A stretch of 64,000 nt of DNA, taken from the NCBI GenBank assembly GCA_963678445.1, contig OY782877.1, positions 4,402,001 through 4,466,000 on the forward strand, given 5' to 3'. Both the position numbers and the translations under genes were made by a program. Below the pieces are notes generated by a model. It had not been told where the DNA came from, searched no databases, and was given only the letters and a program-made list of their open reading frames with translations. Source of the DNA: G963678445 sp963678445. GTDB lineage: Bacteria; Hydrogenedentota; Hydrogenedentia; Hydrogenedentales; G963678445. Shown in pieces: positions 1 to 8,178 of the stretch; within the stretch, counting starts at the first letter, position 1; each line of letters starts with the position of its first letter.

Positions 1-1
1 A

Positions 2-2029
2 ACGGATGCGTCGGCAACGATTGTGCAGGAATATGCGGATAACGATGCACGTATTCGGCTGGTGCGCCAGGAGAACAAGAAGTTACCCGCAGCATTGAAT
101 ACAGGGCATAGGGCAGCGCGGGGGGAATTTCTTACGTGGACGAGTGACGATAACCGGTTAAAACCTGATTTCCTTACAGTGCTGGTTGCTGAGATGCAGC
201 AGCGTCCGTCGGTTGACATGCTCTTTGCGAATTTGCAGGCTATAGATGCAGCAGGTGGATATGCAACGAATGCTCCTTATTATGCGCAATATCAATGTCC
301 ACCCGGTAGCGGTATCATACGTCTTCCCGTATTGGTTTCACGACTCCACGCCTGGAATTCCATAGGAGCTGCCTTTCTGTATCGACGGCGAATATTGCCG
401 CTGGTTGGCTTGTACAGCGAAAACTGGTTTACTTGCGAAGACTATGACTTCTGGTTGCGTGTTAACCTCAATGCCGTCCTGCGTCACAGCCACCATGTAG
501 CACCGCTGTATCAATATCGGGTCCATGGTGCATCTTTGACTGCGGCGTCGCATGAGATGCGTATTTCACAGCGTGATAACGCGTTGCGCGTCTTTCATGA
601 TTCACGTCGTGATGTATTGTCTGGACCGATAGCCTGGATCATAGTGTCTGAGGAAACGCAAGAATCTCAGGCAATGAAGGCCTTTTTGGTGGCAAAAGCG
701 AAAATGCGGGGAGATTTGCTTTTGCAGCAAGAAGAGGCAGCGCAATGTCAGATTCCGCTCTGCCTTGTTTGTATCACGGCAGACGCACATCGTCCCCTTG
801 TCGGTTGTTTTCCTGAAAAAGAGCTGCAACACTGCGCTTGCCTTTTGTATATGGGAAGTGAGCCTTTGCCTGAAATGATGGATGCGGCTTGGGATCTTTG
901 CCTGGGTATGCGTTCGCCATCAGGCGCTATTGCGGATTTAGGCATTTCCAGGGGATGGTTGGTTACCGAGGAACAAAATGGGGTGTGGCATGCGTTGCGG
1001 GCGCGGGCAGGAGCGTCATTCTGCACGATGTTGGAGGATCATGCGTTCCGTGCGCCAGAATCTCACTGCAAAATTTCTGCCGTAATCTGCACCAATCGCG
1101 CGCCAGCTATTCCAATGGGGGCTGTGGCGTCACTTGCACAACAGTCGCTGGATTCCCGTCAATATGAGATTGTATTGGTTAACAACGACCCGCTCCACCA
1201 GAATTATGACGCATTAACCCAACTTGAAGTGGTTCAGGAGAATGCAGTTTCAATTCGTGTCGTCAACTGCACCCCCGCTGGCCTTTCTGTAGCGCGCAAT
1301 CGTGGATTAATGGCGGCGCGCGGGGAAATCGTTCTCTACATTGATGATGATGCACTGGTGGATGAGACTTGTTTGGCGCATATTGTCGCCGCCTATGAAA
1401 TGCATGAGAACGTAGGTGTTGTTGGAGGAAGCATTGTATTAGAGCCGCCCAATCCTGAACCTTGGTGGTACGGGAAAGAGTTGGCGGGAATATGGTCTGA
1501 GTTTTTACCTGAACAAGACGTCTTCTATGAATGTACAGATTGGCGCAGTTTTCCTTTCGGTGCATTGTGGAGTGCGCGACGACAGGCGCTGTTGGAGGTC
1601 GGGGGCTTCCGCACGCGGTATGGTCGTAATGGCCGTACGGTTCAGGCGGCTGAAGAGATTGTAACTGCGCTGTCCCTGCAATCTTTAGGGTATAGAGTAG
1701 CCGTAGAGCCACAGGCCAAGGTGCGCCATATTGTATCGCGGGATCGTTTTTCGTTTCGAGGATTGTATAAAACCATTTTGTATGCCTACGAATCTATTCT
1801 TTTGATGCAGATGGAAAAACGCATACCACCGATATTGCACCTGCACAAATGCCCGCTTCGTGGTTTGGTGCGTTTGCTGATGGCTGCGGCGCCGCTTCCC
1901 ATTCCCATTGCACAGCGAAGCCGAAATCTGGTTTTCGGGATGGTGCAGTTTCGGTGCACTTTTCTGCTGATGAAGAATCTGGGACGGCGTATTGCAATGC
2001 GGCCAGCGGAATGGCGAGATGCACCCTAA
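2..2029 (+). CDS. tandem two-domain GT2 glycosyltransferase, 5' partial
   Basis: The reading frame is open to the left edge, and the first residues (TDASATIVQEYAD) match the middle of a GT2 nucleotide-sugar domain, so the true start lies outside the window; the GTG at 23 is only an internal codon. The first domain carries TWTSDDN (DxD-like metal site) and LTAASHE near its end. A linker of roughly 130 residues of unknown role follows. A second GT2 domain starts with KISAVICTNRA and contains LYIDDDALVDE (DxD-like) and a GVVGGSI segment. The protein is expected to transfer sugars from nucleotide donors at the cytoplasmic face, as in polysaccharide or glycoprotein synthesis. The epimerase gene downstream fits that role. 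Acceptor and sugar cannot be read from sequence. The family call is firm. Confidence 0.9.
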   Translation, partial: TDASATIVQEYADNDARIRLVRQENKKLPAALNTGHRAARGEFLTWTSDDNRLKPDFLTVLVAEMQQRPSVDMLFANLQAIDAAGGYATNAPYYAQYQCPPGSGIIRLPVLVSRLHAWNSIGAAFLYRRRILPLVGLYSENWFTCEDYDFWLRVNLNAVLRHSHHVAPLYQYRVHGASLTAASHEMRISQRDNALRVFHDSRRDVLSGPIAWIIVSEETQESQAMKAFLVAKAKMRGDLLLQQEEAAQCQIPLCLVCITADAHRPLVGCFPEKELQHCACLLYMGSEPLPEMMDAAWDLCLGMRSPSGAIADLGISRGWLVTEEQNGVWHALRARAGASFCTMLEDHAFRAPESHCKISAVICTNRAPAIPMGAVASLAQQSLDSRQYEIVLVNNDPLHQNYDALTQLEVVQENAVSIRVVNCTPAGLSVARNRGLMAARGEIVLYIDDDALVDETCLAHIVAAYEMHENVGVVGGSIVLEPPNPEPWWYGKELAGIWSEFLPEQDVFYECTDWRSFPFGALWSARRQALLEVGGFRTRYGRNGRTVQAAEEIVTALSLQSLGYRVAVEPQAKVRHIVSRDRFSFRGLYKTILYAYESILLMQMEKRIPPILHLHKCPLRGLVRLLMAAAPLPIPIAQRSRNLVFGMVQFRCTFLLMKNLGRRIAMRPAEWRDAP

Positions 2030-2107
2030 AAATATGCGCCTTGTCCGCTAGACCGGTTGAATATCCTTAAGAAAGCTGCTAGATTCGCAAGAGAAGTAGC
2101 TCATACA

Positions 2108-2200
2108 AGAATCAAAGAAAAACGAAGTGTTATTTAGGGCAAGCCTGCCTCTGCGACGGTAAGGACCATAATTCTAGCCTGCGGTCGCTGGACCGCCGGT
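2108..2200 (+). repeat. dispersed repeat copy R1
   Basis: Contains AAGAATCAAAGAAAAACGA (end of the variant-B left arm), GACGGTAAGGACCATA, and the terminal palindrome GCGGTCGCTGGACCGC at 2181-2196. It fills most of the gap between the glycosyltransferase and the epimerase gene. Confidence 0.75.
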
Positions 2201-2228
2201 GAGTAATGATGAAAGACAGGTATAGTTC

Positions 2229-3167
2229 ATGGCAGCTTTTTTGGTAACAGGTGGTGCAGGTTTTATCGGCTCGCATTTGGTGGAACATCTTCTTCAGGCG
2301 GGAGAAGAGGTGCGGGTGCTGGACAATTTTTCGACGGGGCAACGCGCAAATATCGCGCCGTTTCTGGATCGTATCGATTTCGTTGAAGGAGATTTGCGTA
2401 ATCCTGACGATTGTATCCGTGCTGTTGCGGACATGGACTATGTGCTGCATCAGGGGGCTGTTCCGTCTGTACCACGCTCGATTGCTGATCCTGTGCTGAG
2501 TCATGAGGCCAATGTAACCGGTACGCTTAATTTGCTCATTGCGGCTCGTGATGCCCAGGTCAAACGGCTTGTGTTCGCCAGCTCAAGCAGTGTCTACGGC
2601 AATCAGGAAGCGGCGTACAAGCATGAGGCACTTGCCATAGATGCCCTGTCGCCGTATGCCGCCACGAAAGCTGCGGGGGAGTGCTATCTACGTTCCTTTA
2701 GCGAATGTTTTGGATTGGAAAGCGTTGCACTCCGTTATTTCAACGTTTTCGGTCCACGTCAGGATCCCGATTCGCCGTATAGCGCCGTGATTCCATTGTT
2801 TATCTGTGCGATGCTGGAAGGACGCTCGCCCCAGATTCACGGAGACGGTTTACAGGCGCGTGATTTCACCTTTGTGCAAAACAACGTTGAGGCCAATATC
2901 TTTGCGGCAACAGCGGATTTTGATGCACACGGCCAAGCGTATAACATTGCCTGTGGCGCTTCGATAAATCTACTTGAATTGGTAGACGCAATCAATCGGA
3001 TTCTGGATACGAATATTCAACCGGTCCATACCGAAGCGCGGGTGGGGGATGTACGTGTTTCCAAAGCCAACATCGACCGTGCCTACACAGATTTTGGATA
3101 CTCGGTTTCTACTTCCTTCGAAGAAGGACTGCGACAAACGGTGCAGTATTACCAAGCCCAACAATAA
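2229..3167 (+). CDS. NAD-dependent sugar epimerase/dehydratase (UDP-glucose/GlcNAc 4-epimerase type)
   Basis: Extended short-chain dehydrogenase of 312 residues. The N-terminus has the Rossmann dinucleotide motif VTGGAGFIGSH. Active-site elements follow: SSSSVYG (catalytic Ser/Thr strand) and SPYAATKAAGE (Tyr-x3-Lys pair). RYFNVFGPRQDP and DGLQARDFTFV are typical of the UDP-GlcNAc 4-epimerase and UDP-glucuronate epimerase branch. Such enzymes invert C4 of a nucleotide sugar using bound NAD. The upstream double glycosyltransferase suggests it supplies a donor sugar for surface glycan synthesis; that link is inference. The exact substrate is not determined. The start is ATG, preceded by the weak ribosome site AGG. 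Confidence 0.9.
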   Translation: MAAFLVTGGAGFIGSHLVEHLLQAGEEVRVLDNFSTGQRANIAPFLDRIDFVEGDLRNPDDCIRAVADMDYVLHQGAVPSVPRSIADPVLSHEANVTGTLNLLIAARDAQVKRLVFASSSSVYGNQEAAYKHEALAIDALSPYAATKAAGECYLRSFSECFGLESVALRYFNVFGPRQDPDSPYSAVIPLFICAMLEGRSPQIHGDGLQARDFTFVQNNVEANIFAATADFDAHGQAYNIACGASINLLELVDAINRILDTNIQPVHTEARVGDVRVSKANIDRAYTDFGYSVSTSFEEGLRQTVQYYQAQQ

Positions 3168-3190
3168 TGGGAGGCGCCACCCAATAGTCC

Positions 3191-3224
3191 CCACCCAGAG
3201 ATTTATGTTTCTGGGGTGTTTTGA
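3191..3224 (+). terminator. intrinsic terminator after epimerase gene
   Basis: Arms CACCCAGA and TCTGGGGTG (one bulge) are followed by TTTT. It lies between two convergent genes and suits the plus-strand transcript. Confidence 0.55.
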
Positions 3225-3251
3225 TGCTATCGCTTCAGGCTATTGTGGTCT

Positions 3252-4025
3252 CTAGTCATTGCATTGAAGGTCTTGGGCAATGTAGTTGGCGATGAGGGAG
3301 GGACATCCGTCACAGCCCTGCGCAACGCGATGTAGGTGCTCTTCAACGCAGTGGGGTAGATGGGGGTTGTGCAATAAGGTGTCAAAGGTGCCTTCGTGGA
3401 TTTCACCCAAGCGGTATTCTTCTTGTCCTTCCACGAGCCCGCAGGTGTACAACACACCGGCAGCATCAACAAAAACCATTTTAGTGGGACCCTGACAGTT
3501 CGGACGTTCTCCGTAAGGTTGTGGATCAGCTGCAGTGAAACGAATACCTTCTGACGTAAGCCGTTGCGCCACCTTTTCTGCCTTTTTTTTAATGAAAAGG
3601 CGTGTTTTTTCGGGCTCTAATTGCTTAATCTGGTCAATTTCCATTTGATTAAGGTCGGTACAAAACGTGTGCAGGCCTACTTGCATCGAATAGGTGTCCT
3701 GCGCCCATTTGCAGATATCCCATACCTCTGGGTAGCTTTCAAAGTGAGTGTTTATGGTAACTACCAACCAAGTCACTCCCAGCGCAGCCGCTTCGTCGAT
3801 AACGTTTAACCATTGTTCTATAGTCAAACGTTTTGCATCGGTTTTTCCGCCAATTCCTTCTTTAGATACGTGTATCCACAAGTAGGTGATGTCGCACCGG
3901 TTCTCTGATGCCTGTGTGCTGGAATCCTGGATGCGCTTCTGTACAGATTTTGCTAACACAAAAGGATCAGGATTGGCCAGCGCTTCTACCACTTCCTCCT
4001 GAGAAGGATCGGGAGTGCTCATCAT
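3252..4025 (-). CDS. radical-SAM-like protein lacking the CX3CX2C motif, SPASM-like tail
   Basis: Protein of 257 residues. Its middle (LTIEQWLNVIDEAAALGV, then LVVTINTHFE) reads like the alpha/beta core of SPASM-type radical SAM enzymes. At the place where CX3CX2C should bind the 4Fe-4S cluster the sequence is RCDITYLWIHV, with a single Cys. The C-terminal third keeps a SPASM-like pattern: NCQGPTKMVFVDAAG, LYTCGLVEG, then HCVEEHLHR and GCDGCPSL, with well spaced Cys residues. I infer a pseudo-radical-SAM protein that may keep auxiliary cluster ligands but not SAM cleavage. Substrate and role are unknown. Convergent with the epimerase gene. Confidence 0.55.
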   Translation of the reverse strand: MMSTPDPSQEEVVEALANPDPFVLAKSVQKRIQDSSTQASENRCDITYLWIHVSKEGIGGKTDAKRLTIEQWLNVIDEAAALGVTWLVVTINTHFESYPEVWDICKWAQDTYSMQVGLHTFCTDLNQMEIDQIKQLEPEKTRLFIKKKAEKVAQRLTSEGIRFTAADPQPYGERPNCQGPTKMVFVDAAGVLYTCGLVEGQEEYRLGEIHEGTFDTLLHNPHLPHCVEEHLHRVAQGCDGCPSLIANYIAQDLQCND

Positions 4026-4289
4026 TTTTGTTCATAGCTCCTATAATGCCAAGCATAACCGCTATATCTGATAGCGGGAACATCTTTAATATCGGGAAAA
4101 TTCCTCAACCCGTTCATAGTAGGAAATCTTCAGCAATAGTGCAAACTTTTTCCAAGTGGCCAGCGCCACTGGCGAGAGTATGGTGGTCCTTGCCGTGCTT
4201 GCGCCCTTCAAAACCTTTGCCTTCTATGACAGCCTTTGGATTGCCAGCCCCTAAGGGGCTTTGGGTCTGTAGGGGAGGGGAGTTTACAA
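4026..4289. other. intergenic region, no gene recognised
   Basis: This is the left part of the 418-bp gap between the radical-SAM-like gene and the last gene of the flagellar cluster. I see no ORF with a ribosome site and no recognised RNA. The stretch 4380-4420 has only faint similarity to the dispersed repeat core. Confidence 0.5.
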
Positions 4290-4323
4290 ACGAAAAAACG
4301 CCGGACAGCGATTCGTCCGGCGC
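4290..4323 (-). terminator. intrinsic terminator of the flagellar cluster
   Basis: On the minus strand GCGCCGGAC and GTCCGGCGT pair around GAATCGCT and are followed by a T6 run. It lies about 120 bp past the last minus-strand gene and probably ends the flagellar transcript. Confidence 0.8.
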
Positions 4324-4443
4324 TTATATTCACTGTGATTCCCCAAAACTACTCTGAAACGCGATTTTAGAGTCTTTGGAGATAGGTAAGAACCATACTT
4401 TCTGCTTCTGTTTGCAGGAGCAGTTCATCACATGGTGCTTAAG

Positions 4444-5103
4444 CTATTTTTTGGGTCCTAAGACCTCCCACACATCGTTTACCGGGATATAGAGCATTTC
4501 TATCTTCTCGCGGTCGCCAATGATGCGCACCATGCGTAACACGCCATGTATTTCTTCACCTTCGCGTACCTGATAGGTAAAGCTTTTTTGTTTTTCAACG
4601 TCGTATATCTCCAGAAAGGCATACAATTCGCCGTTGGTCTCCACAAAACCTTTAATAGAGACCACCGGGCGTATCAACATCAGGCGCGCACGCTCTGCCA
4701 AAGTGTCAAAGCGTGTGGCTCCAGGGTCCATCACCTTGAATAGCTCAATGGCAGGCCCGACGACATCCCAACGCTCTGAGTCGCGTGCCTTGCGAATGAT
4801 ACCCGGAATATCGGTTTTAATCATTTCCAAAGCCTTACGGCCATTCTCGGTGCCTGAATGTTGCGCTTTTTTCTGACGCAACGCACCTACAGCTTGTGTG
4901 CCTTGTCCAGCAGTCAACAAAGCCCCTGTGTTTAAGGCATTGGGAATCGCATTTATCGCGGATTTTATCTTTGCCTTAATTTCTTCCGGTGTGGGTTCAG
5001 GGGGAGGTGGGGGGGGCGGGGGTTCTTTTTTACATCCCACTACTGGCAGCAGGAGTAACACCATTAACAAAATGAGAACAACATTCCGACAGCTTACGTG
5101 CAT
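4444..5103 (-). CDS. proline-rich lipoprotein, last gene of flagellar cluster
   Basis: The ORF could be read from 5196, but the start at 5103 is preferred: GAGGGA lies eight bases before this ATG and the protein then begins with a lipoprotein signal peptide. The hydrophobic stretch VVLILLMVLLLLPVVGC ends in a lipobox, and the Cys would be the lipidated residue. Next come KKEPPPPPPPPEP, a rigid linker, a helical region, and a C-terminal beta-rich part (VVSIKGFVETNGELYAFLEI). The overall plan, lipobox plus Pro linker plus small beta domain, weakly recalls the type IV pilus protein PilP. No function is assigned. It is 219 residues long and follows another unknown gene with 89 bp between them. 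Confidence 0.7.
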   Translation of the reverse strand: MHVSCRNVVLILLMVLLLLPVVGCKKEPPPPPPPPEPTPEEIKAKIKSAINAIPNALNTGALLTAGQGTQAVGALRQKKAQHSGTENGRKALEMIKTDIPGIIRKARDSERWDVVGPAIELFKVMDPGATRFDTLAERARLMLIRPVVSIKGFVETNGELYAFLEIYDVEKQKSFTYQVREGEEIHGVLRMVRIIGDREKIEMLYIPVNDVWEVLGPKK

Positions 5104-5192
5104 AGTTAATCCCTCATGGTTACGTAAAGTAAACATGAGCATCGTAGCATATCTGCACCAGGAGATACAATGATGCATTTTTGCGTATTTTC

Positions 5193-5639
5193 TCAAAGCT
5201 TACGGAAGAGCTCACCGATCTTATCTAGTAACGCTTTATCCTGTCCGTGAGCTATCAACATATATTTCCCGTTTCGTACCGCGATAGAGGGGATTTGTTT
5301 TTTGGGGGCTGCTCCAAGAGATTGGGCAAGGTTCCAGGATTCCACTATGGCGGTTCCTGCATCCTTCTTTTGGTATTCCATATGCTTGCGGATTTTGCCC
5401 TCGCTGTCGTAACGGTAAATATGAAGGAATGCCGATTCAATTTTCATGGAGGCTTGTGCACCGGCTTCCATTTGTGGATGGGGTAAGACCTGATAGTCGC
5501 TTACCGTGAAACCAGCTTCTTCAAAGGCGGCTTTGGCGCGTTCGAAAGAAGCCGGTTTGGGTAACAAGCGAGGTATCAGAGGAAACAGAATCAATGCAAG
5601 CAGGGCAATGATCAGGAATTTTTTCAGCGCGTCGGACAT
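5193..5639 (-). CDS. unknown single-pass membrane protein after fliP
   Basis: Protein of 148 residues when started at ATG 5639, which has GGGGAG seven bases upstream; earlier in-frame starts lack this. Residues 5-25 form a membrane helix (FLIIALLALILFPLIP). The rest is predicted to lie outside the membrane and has no motif I recognise. The gene sits 81 bp after fliP, where many bacteria have fliQ. It does not resemble FliQ, which is about 90 residues with two membrane helices. A role near the flagellar export apparatus is possible only from position. Confidence 0.65.
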   Translation of the reverse strand: MSDALKKFLIIALLALILFPLIPRLLPKPASFERAKAAFEEAGFTVSDYQVLPHPQMEAGAQASMKIESAFLHIYRYDSEGKIRKHMEYQKKDAGTAIVESWNLAQSLGAAPKKQIPSIAVRNGKYMLIAHGQDKALLDKIGELFRKL

Positions 5640-5720
5640 GTTTATTCTCCCCATTTTCGTTATAGCTTCGTTCCGGCTGCCCACAGCAAGGACCTTACTA
5701 TTGCGAGTGGGGCTGGCCAC

Positions 5721-6521
5721 TTAGTTGAAACTACGTACCAGAGAGCCTAAAAGCAAATTCCAGCCATCGGCCAGGACGAACATGACGATTTTAAAGGGAA
5801 GAGAGACGAAGATAGGGGGGAGCATCATCATACCCATAGCCATGAGCGTGCTCGCGACAACCATATCGATAATCAAAAAGGGAATGTAGATGATAAAGCC
5901 AATAAGGAAGGCTGAGGTCATCTCGCTAATGATGAAGGCGGGGATAAGGACGTGTGTGGGGACGTCGTCACGTGTTTCGGGGCGCGGATAACCGCCGATG
6001 TCGAGAAAAAGCTTGATGTCTTTAGGGCGCGCCTGGCGGAACATGAAGGTTCGGACAGGCTGTATGGCGTTGTCTAGTGCGTCGGCCTGGCTCAGTTCGC
6101 CGCGAATATAGGGCTGCAACGCGTCAGTATTTATTTGCTGCCAAGTGGGGGCCATCACAAAAAAGGTGAGGAAGAGCGCCAGCCCGATGAGTACCTGATT
6201 AGGGGGGGTCTGCTGGGTAGCGAGTGCCTGGCGTAGAAAACCAAGCACGACGATGATACGCGTAAAGCAAGTGGTCATGATAAGAATAGCAGGGGCAAGG
6301 GAGATGACCGTGACGATGAAGACCACAAAGAGGGAGGTGGAGATGTTTTGCTGTTCAGCGAGGTTACGTACATTTTGAACCAGATTAAGTCCCAACGGAT
6401 TCGGTTCGGGTTGTGCAAAGGCACTAAGGGAGAAGCCACTGCAAACGATAAGCAGCAACAAGGGAAGCCGTATCGAGAAATACTTTCTTTTTTGAACGTT
6501 AACGTTTCTGATCACGACCAC
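5721..6521 (-). CDS. fliP: flagellar type III export channel protein FliP
   Basis: Protein of 266 residues. A cleavable-type signal peptide (RLPLLLLIVCSGFSLSAFA) is followed by the FliP family core. LAPAILIMTTCFTRIIVVL, LRQALATQQTPPNQVL and the late segment HVLIPAFIISEMTSAF are hallmark regions, with four membrane helices in all. FliP forms the export gate core with FliQ and FliR in the inner membrane. The GTG start at 6521 overlaps the end of fliO by 23 bases, so the two genes are likely translationally coupled; GTG 6515 is an alternative. fliQ, fliR, flhB and flhA, which usually follow, are not here. Confidence 0.96.
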   Translation of the reverse strand: MVVIRNVNVQKRKYFSIRLPLLLLIVCSGFSLSAFAQPEPNPLGLNLVQNVRNLAEQQNISTSLFVVFIVTVISLAPAILIMTTCFTRIIVVLGFLRQALATQQTPPNQVLIGLALFLTFFVMAPTWQQINTDALQPYIRGELSQADALDNAIQPVRTFMFRQARPKDIKLFLDIGGYPRPETRDDVPTHVLIPAFIISEMTSAFLIGFIIYIPFLIIDMVVASTLMAMGMMMLPPIFVSLPFKIVMFVLADGWNLLLGSLVRSFN

Positions 6522-7314
6522 CGTCCTGCAGAAACTGTTGAAGGCGCTGTATATCGCCTCGTAACGCGTTCAATTCATCATCTTCCGACGGTGCACCAGC
6601 CTCAGAACCCGATGATAGAGGAGAGGGGGCTGTAGCCGTGGCGTGGAGTTGTGCAAAAAATCCGTCTGACGCAGCCGTTGCATCGCGATTGTCCGATATA
6701 GATTCGGTGTTACGCTCCGCCTCAAAGGCATCGGCGCTGAATTCAGTGATCAAACGCATATTCTGTTGTGTGAGTCCAACAACCAGGATGCGATCGCCGG
6801 TTTTTACGAAAAAAAGGCATGCTTTAGGGGAAAGATGGACTTTCCCTAGTACCGTGGCCAAAGATTGGCCCGACAGTAATGCGCTACGCTTACCGAATTT
6901 TCGTATAAGGAAGCTACCTAAAATAAGGACGCCACATAACAGGAACAGTATCGCGACGGTTCGTAAAATGGTGTCACTGAAGGCAGGGAGCAAGCGCTTT
7001 ACACTATTTTCTTTGAGCGAAGGTGTTGTTTCCCCATCACCGGTTTCTTTTTTTGTGGTATCTTCTTTATAGGTCTCCTGGAGGGCATTCAAGAAGGGAT
7101 CATCCGCTTGGGCAGGACTGCTTTCCTGCGGGCGGGTTTCTTTTTGAGTAGGCAGGGGTTCCTGCGCGGCCGTATCTTCCTCCAGGGGCACCTGCCATTG
7201 GGGGGGCGTAGTCTCACCGAATGCGTCTGAAGCGGCTTCCTGTGCCCATGCCGGCGCGGTGACAAGCAACAGGGTAAGCATATAAAAGAGCACGAAAAAA
7301 CGCCGGTTACTCAT
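6499..7314 (-). CDS. fliO: flagellar export assembly protein FliO
   Basis: The start is ATG 7314, which overlaps the fliN stop (ATGAGTAA) and has GGGAG upstream; the longer frame to 7404 lies inside fliN. The protein has 271 residues. A signal peptide (FFVLFYMLTLLLVTAPAWA) leads into an acidic, low-complexity periplasmic region. One membrane helix follows (TVAILFLLCGVLILGSFLI). The FliO cytoplasmic domain contains LATVLGKVHLSPKACLFFV and GDRILVVGLT. FliO helps assemble the FliP ring. The N-terminal extension is longer than in E. coli FliO, which is about 120 residues. Confidence 0.9.
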   Translation of the reverse strand: MSNRRFFVLFYMLTLLLVTAPAWAQEAASDAFGETTPPQWQVPLEEDTAAQEPLPTQKETRPQESSPAQADDPFLNALQETYKEDTTKKETGDGETTPSLKENSVKRLLPAFSDTILRTVAILFLLCGVLILGSFLIRKFGKRSALLSGQSLATVLGKVHLSPKACLFFVKTGDRILVVGLTQQNMRLITEFSADAFEAERNTESISDNRDATAASDGFFAQLHATATAPSPLSSGSEAGAPSEDDELNALRGDIQRLQQFLQDGGRDQKR

Positions 7315-7642
7315 AGAGGTCTCCCATACCATAAATCTCTGCAATACGGACATGCAGTGTGTCGCCGAGTACGACCACCTCTCCTTTGGCCAGGGGAAGT
7401 CCATTGACCAGGATGTCCGCCATTTCTCCCGCCATTTTGCTCAACTGGAGCACAGAACCCCGCTTGAGTTCCAGAACATCTCGTACCAGCATCGGGCAAT
7501 TTCCCAAGTCCGCCGTCACCTCCAATTTTACATTGCCGATATCTTCCAGGTGTAAATGTTCCTCGGGTTCCACGGCTCCCAATTCTTCTTCCATACCGAA
7601 GAACTGGCCATCCTGAACGTTATTTTCGTTTTCGTTGCTCAT
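7307..7642 (-). CDS. fliN: flagellar motor switch protein FliN
   Basis: Protein of 111 residues. An acidic N-terminus of about 30 residues precedes a SpoA (surface presentation of antigens) domain: NVKLEVTADLGNCPMLVRDV, LKRGSVLQLSKMAGEMADIL, VNGLPLAKGEVVVLGDTLHV. FliN forms the base of the C-ring and docks the export ATPase complex. The ATG overlaps the fliL stop by four bases (ATGA), so translation is coupled. FliM, the usual partner encoded between fliL and fliN, is missing at this position. Confidence 0.95.
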   Translation of the reverse strand: MSNENENNVQDGQFFGMEEELGAVEPEEHLHLEDIGNVKLEVTADLGNCPMLVRDVLELKRGSVLQLSKMAGEMADILVNGLPLAKGEVVVLGDTLHVRIAEIYGMGDLYE

Positions 7643-8172
7643 AAATCCATCGTTACAAATTTAAGATACATCACTTCGACGATTTTTTGTTTGCCATTGG
7701 GGACCAGCTTTTTCAGTAGCAGATTGGCTTCCTGCTTTGCCTGCTTCAAAATGGTTTCCTGAATGTAGGGGTCATTCAATTCTGACCAAGTCCTATTGCG
7801 ATGCAGCTTGTTCAGCATCGCAGTAAACCATGCCTTGTTGGTCTCGATCAAAGTCAGAGCATCTGGCGAACACGCCATCGATACCTGATAAATCAGCAAG
7901 GGCGACGAGGAGTCTGGATCATCGGTGAGCACGGTCGCCTGGGCTTCCGGGAAATCAATGGTGACTGTACCCGCTGGAATTTCCTCTACCTGTTCCACGG
8001 GTTCTTTCACCGTTGCTTCTGGAGAGTGTAGCATAGGACGCAAGATAAACTGGAACACGACGAGCGCCAATATGGCGGGCACGAGGATAACGATCCCCCC
8101 CATAATGAGAACGCCGACCATTTTATTGCTCTTTTTCTCACCCTGCGCTACATCTTGTTGTTCTTCGGCCAT
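7639..8172 (-). CDS. fliL: flagellar basal body-associated protein FliL
   Basis: Protein of 177 residues. A short charged cytoplasmic N-terminus is followed by one membrane helix (VGVLIMGGIVILVPAILAL) and a periplasmic FliL domain. FliL surrounds and stabilises the stator units. The C-terminal pattern fits the family: ILKQAKQEANLLL, then a basic-hydrophobic strand ending in YLKFVTMDL, close to the usual YFTEFVVQ-type end. AGGTG lies eight bases before the ATG. It sits six bases after motB, a common gene order. Confidence 0.92.
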   Translation of the reverse strand: MAEEQQDVAQGEKKSNKMVGVLIMGGIVILVPAILALVVFQFILRPMLHSPEATVKEPVEQVEEIPAGTVTIDFPEAQATVLTDDPDSSSPLLIYQVSMACSPDALTLIETNKAWFTAMLNKLHRNRTWSELNDPYIQETILKQAKQEANLLLKKLVPNGKQKIVEVMYLKFVTMDL

Positions 8173-8178
8173 AATCGA

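Noticed and set aside
4380..4420. A further dispersed repeat copy
   Set aside because: Only about fifteen bases (TAAGAACCATACTTTCTGCTT) resemble the core, too little to claim.
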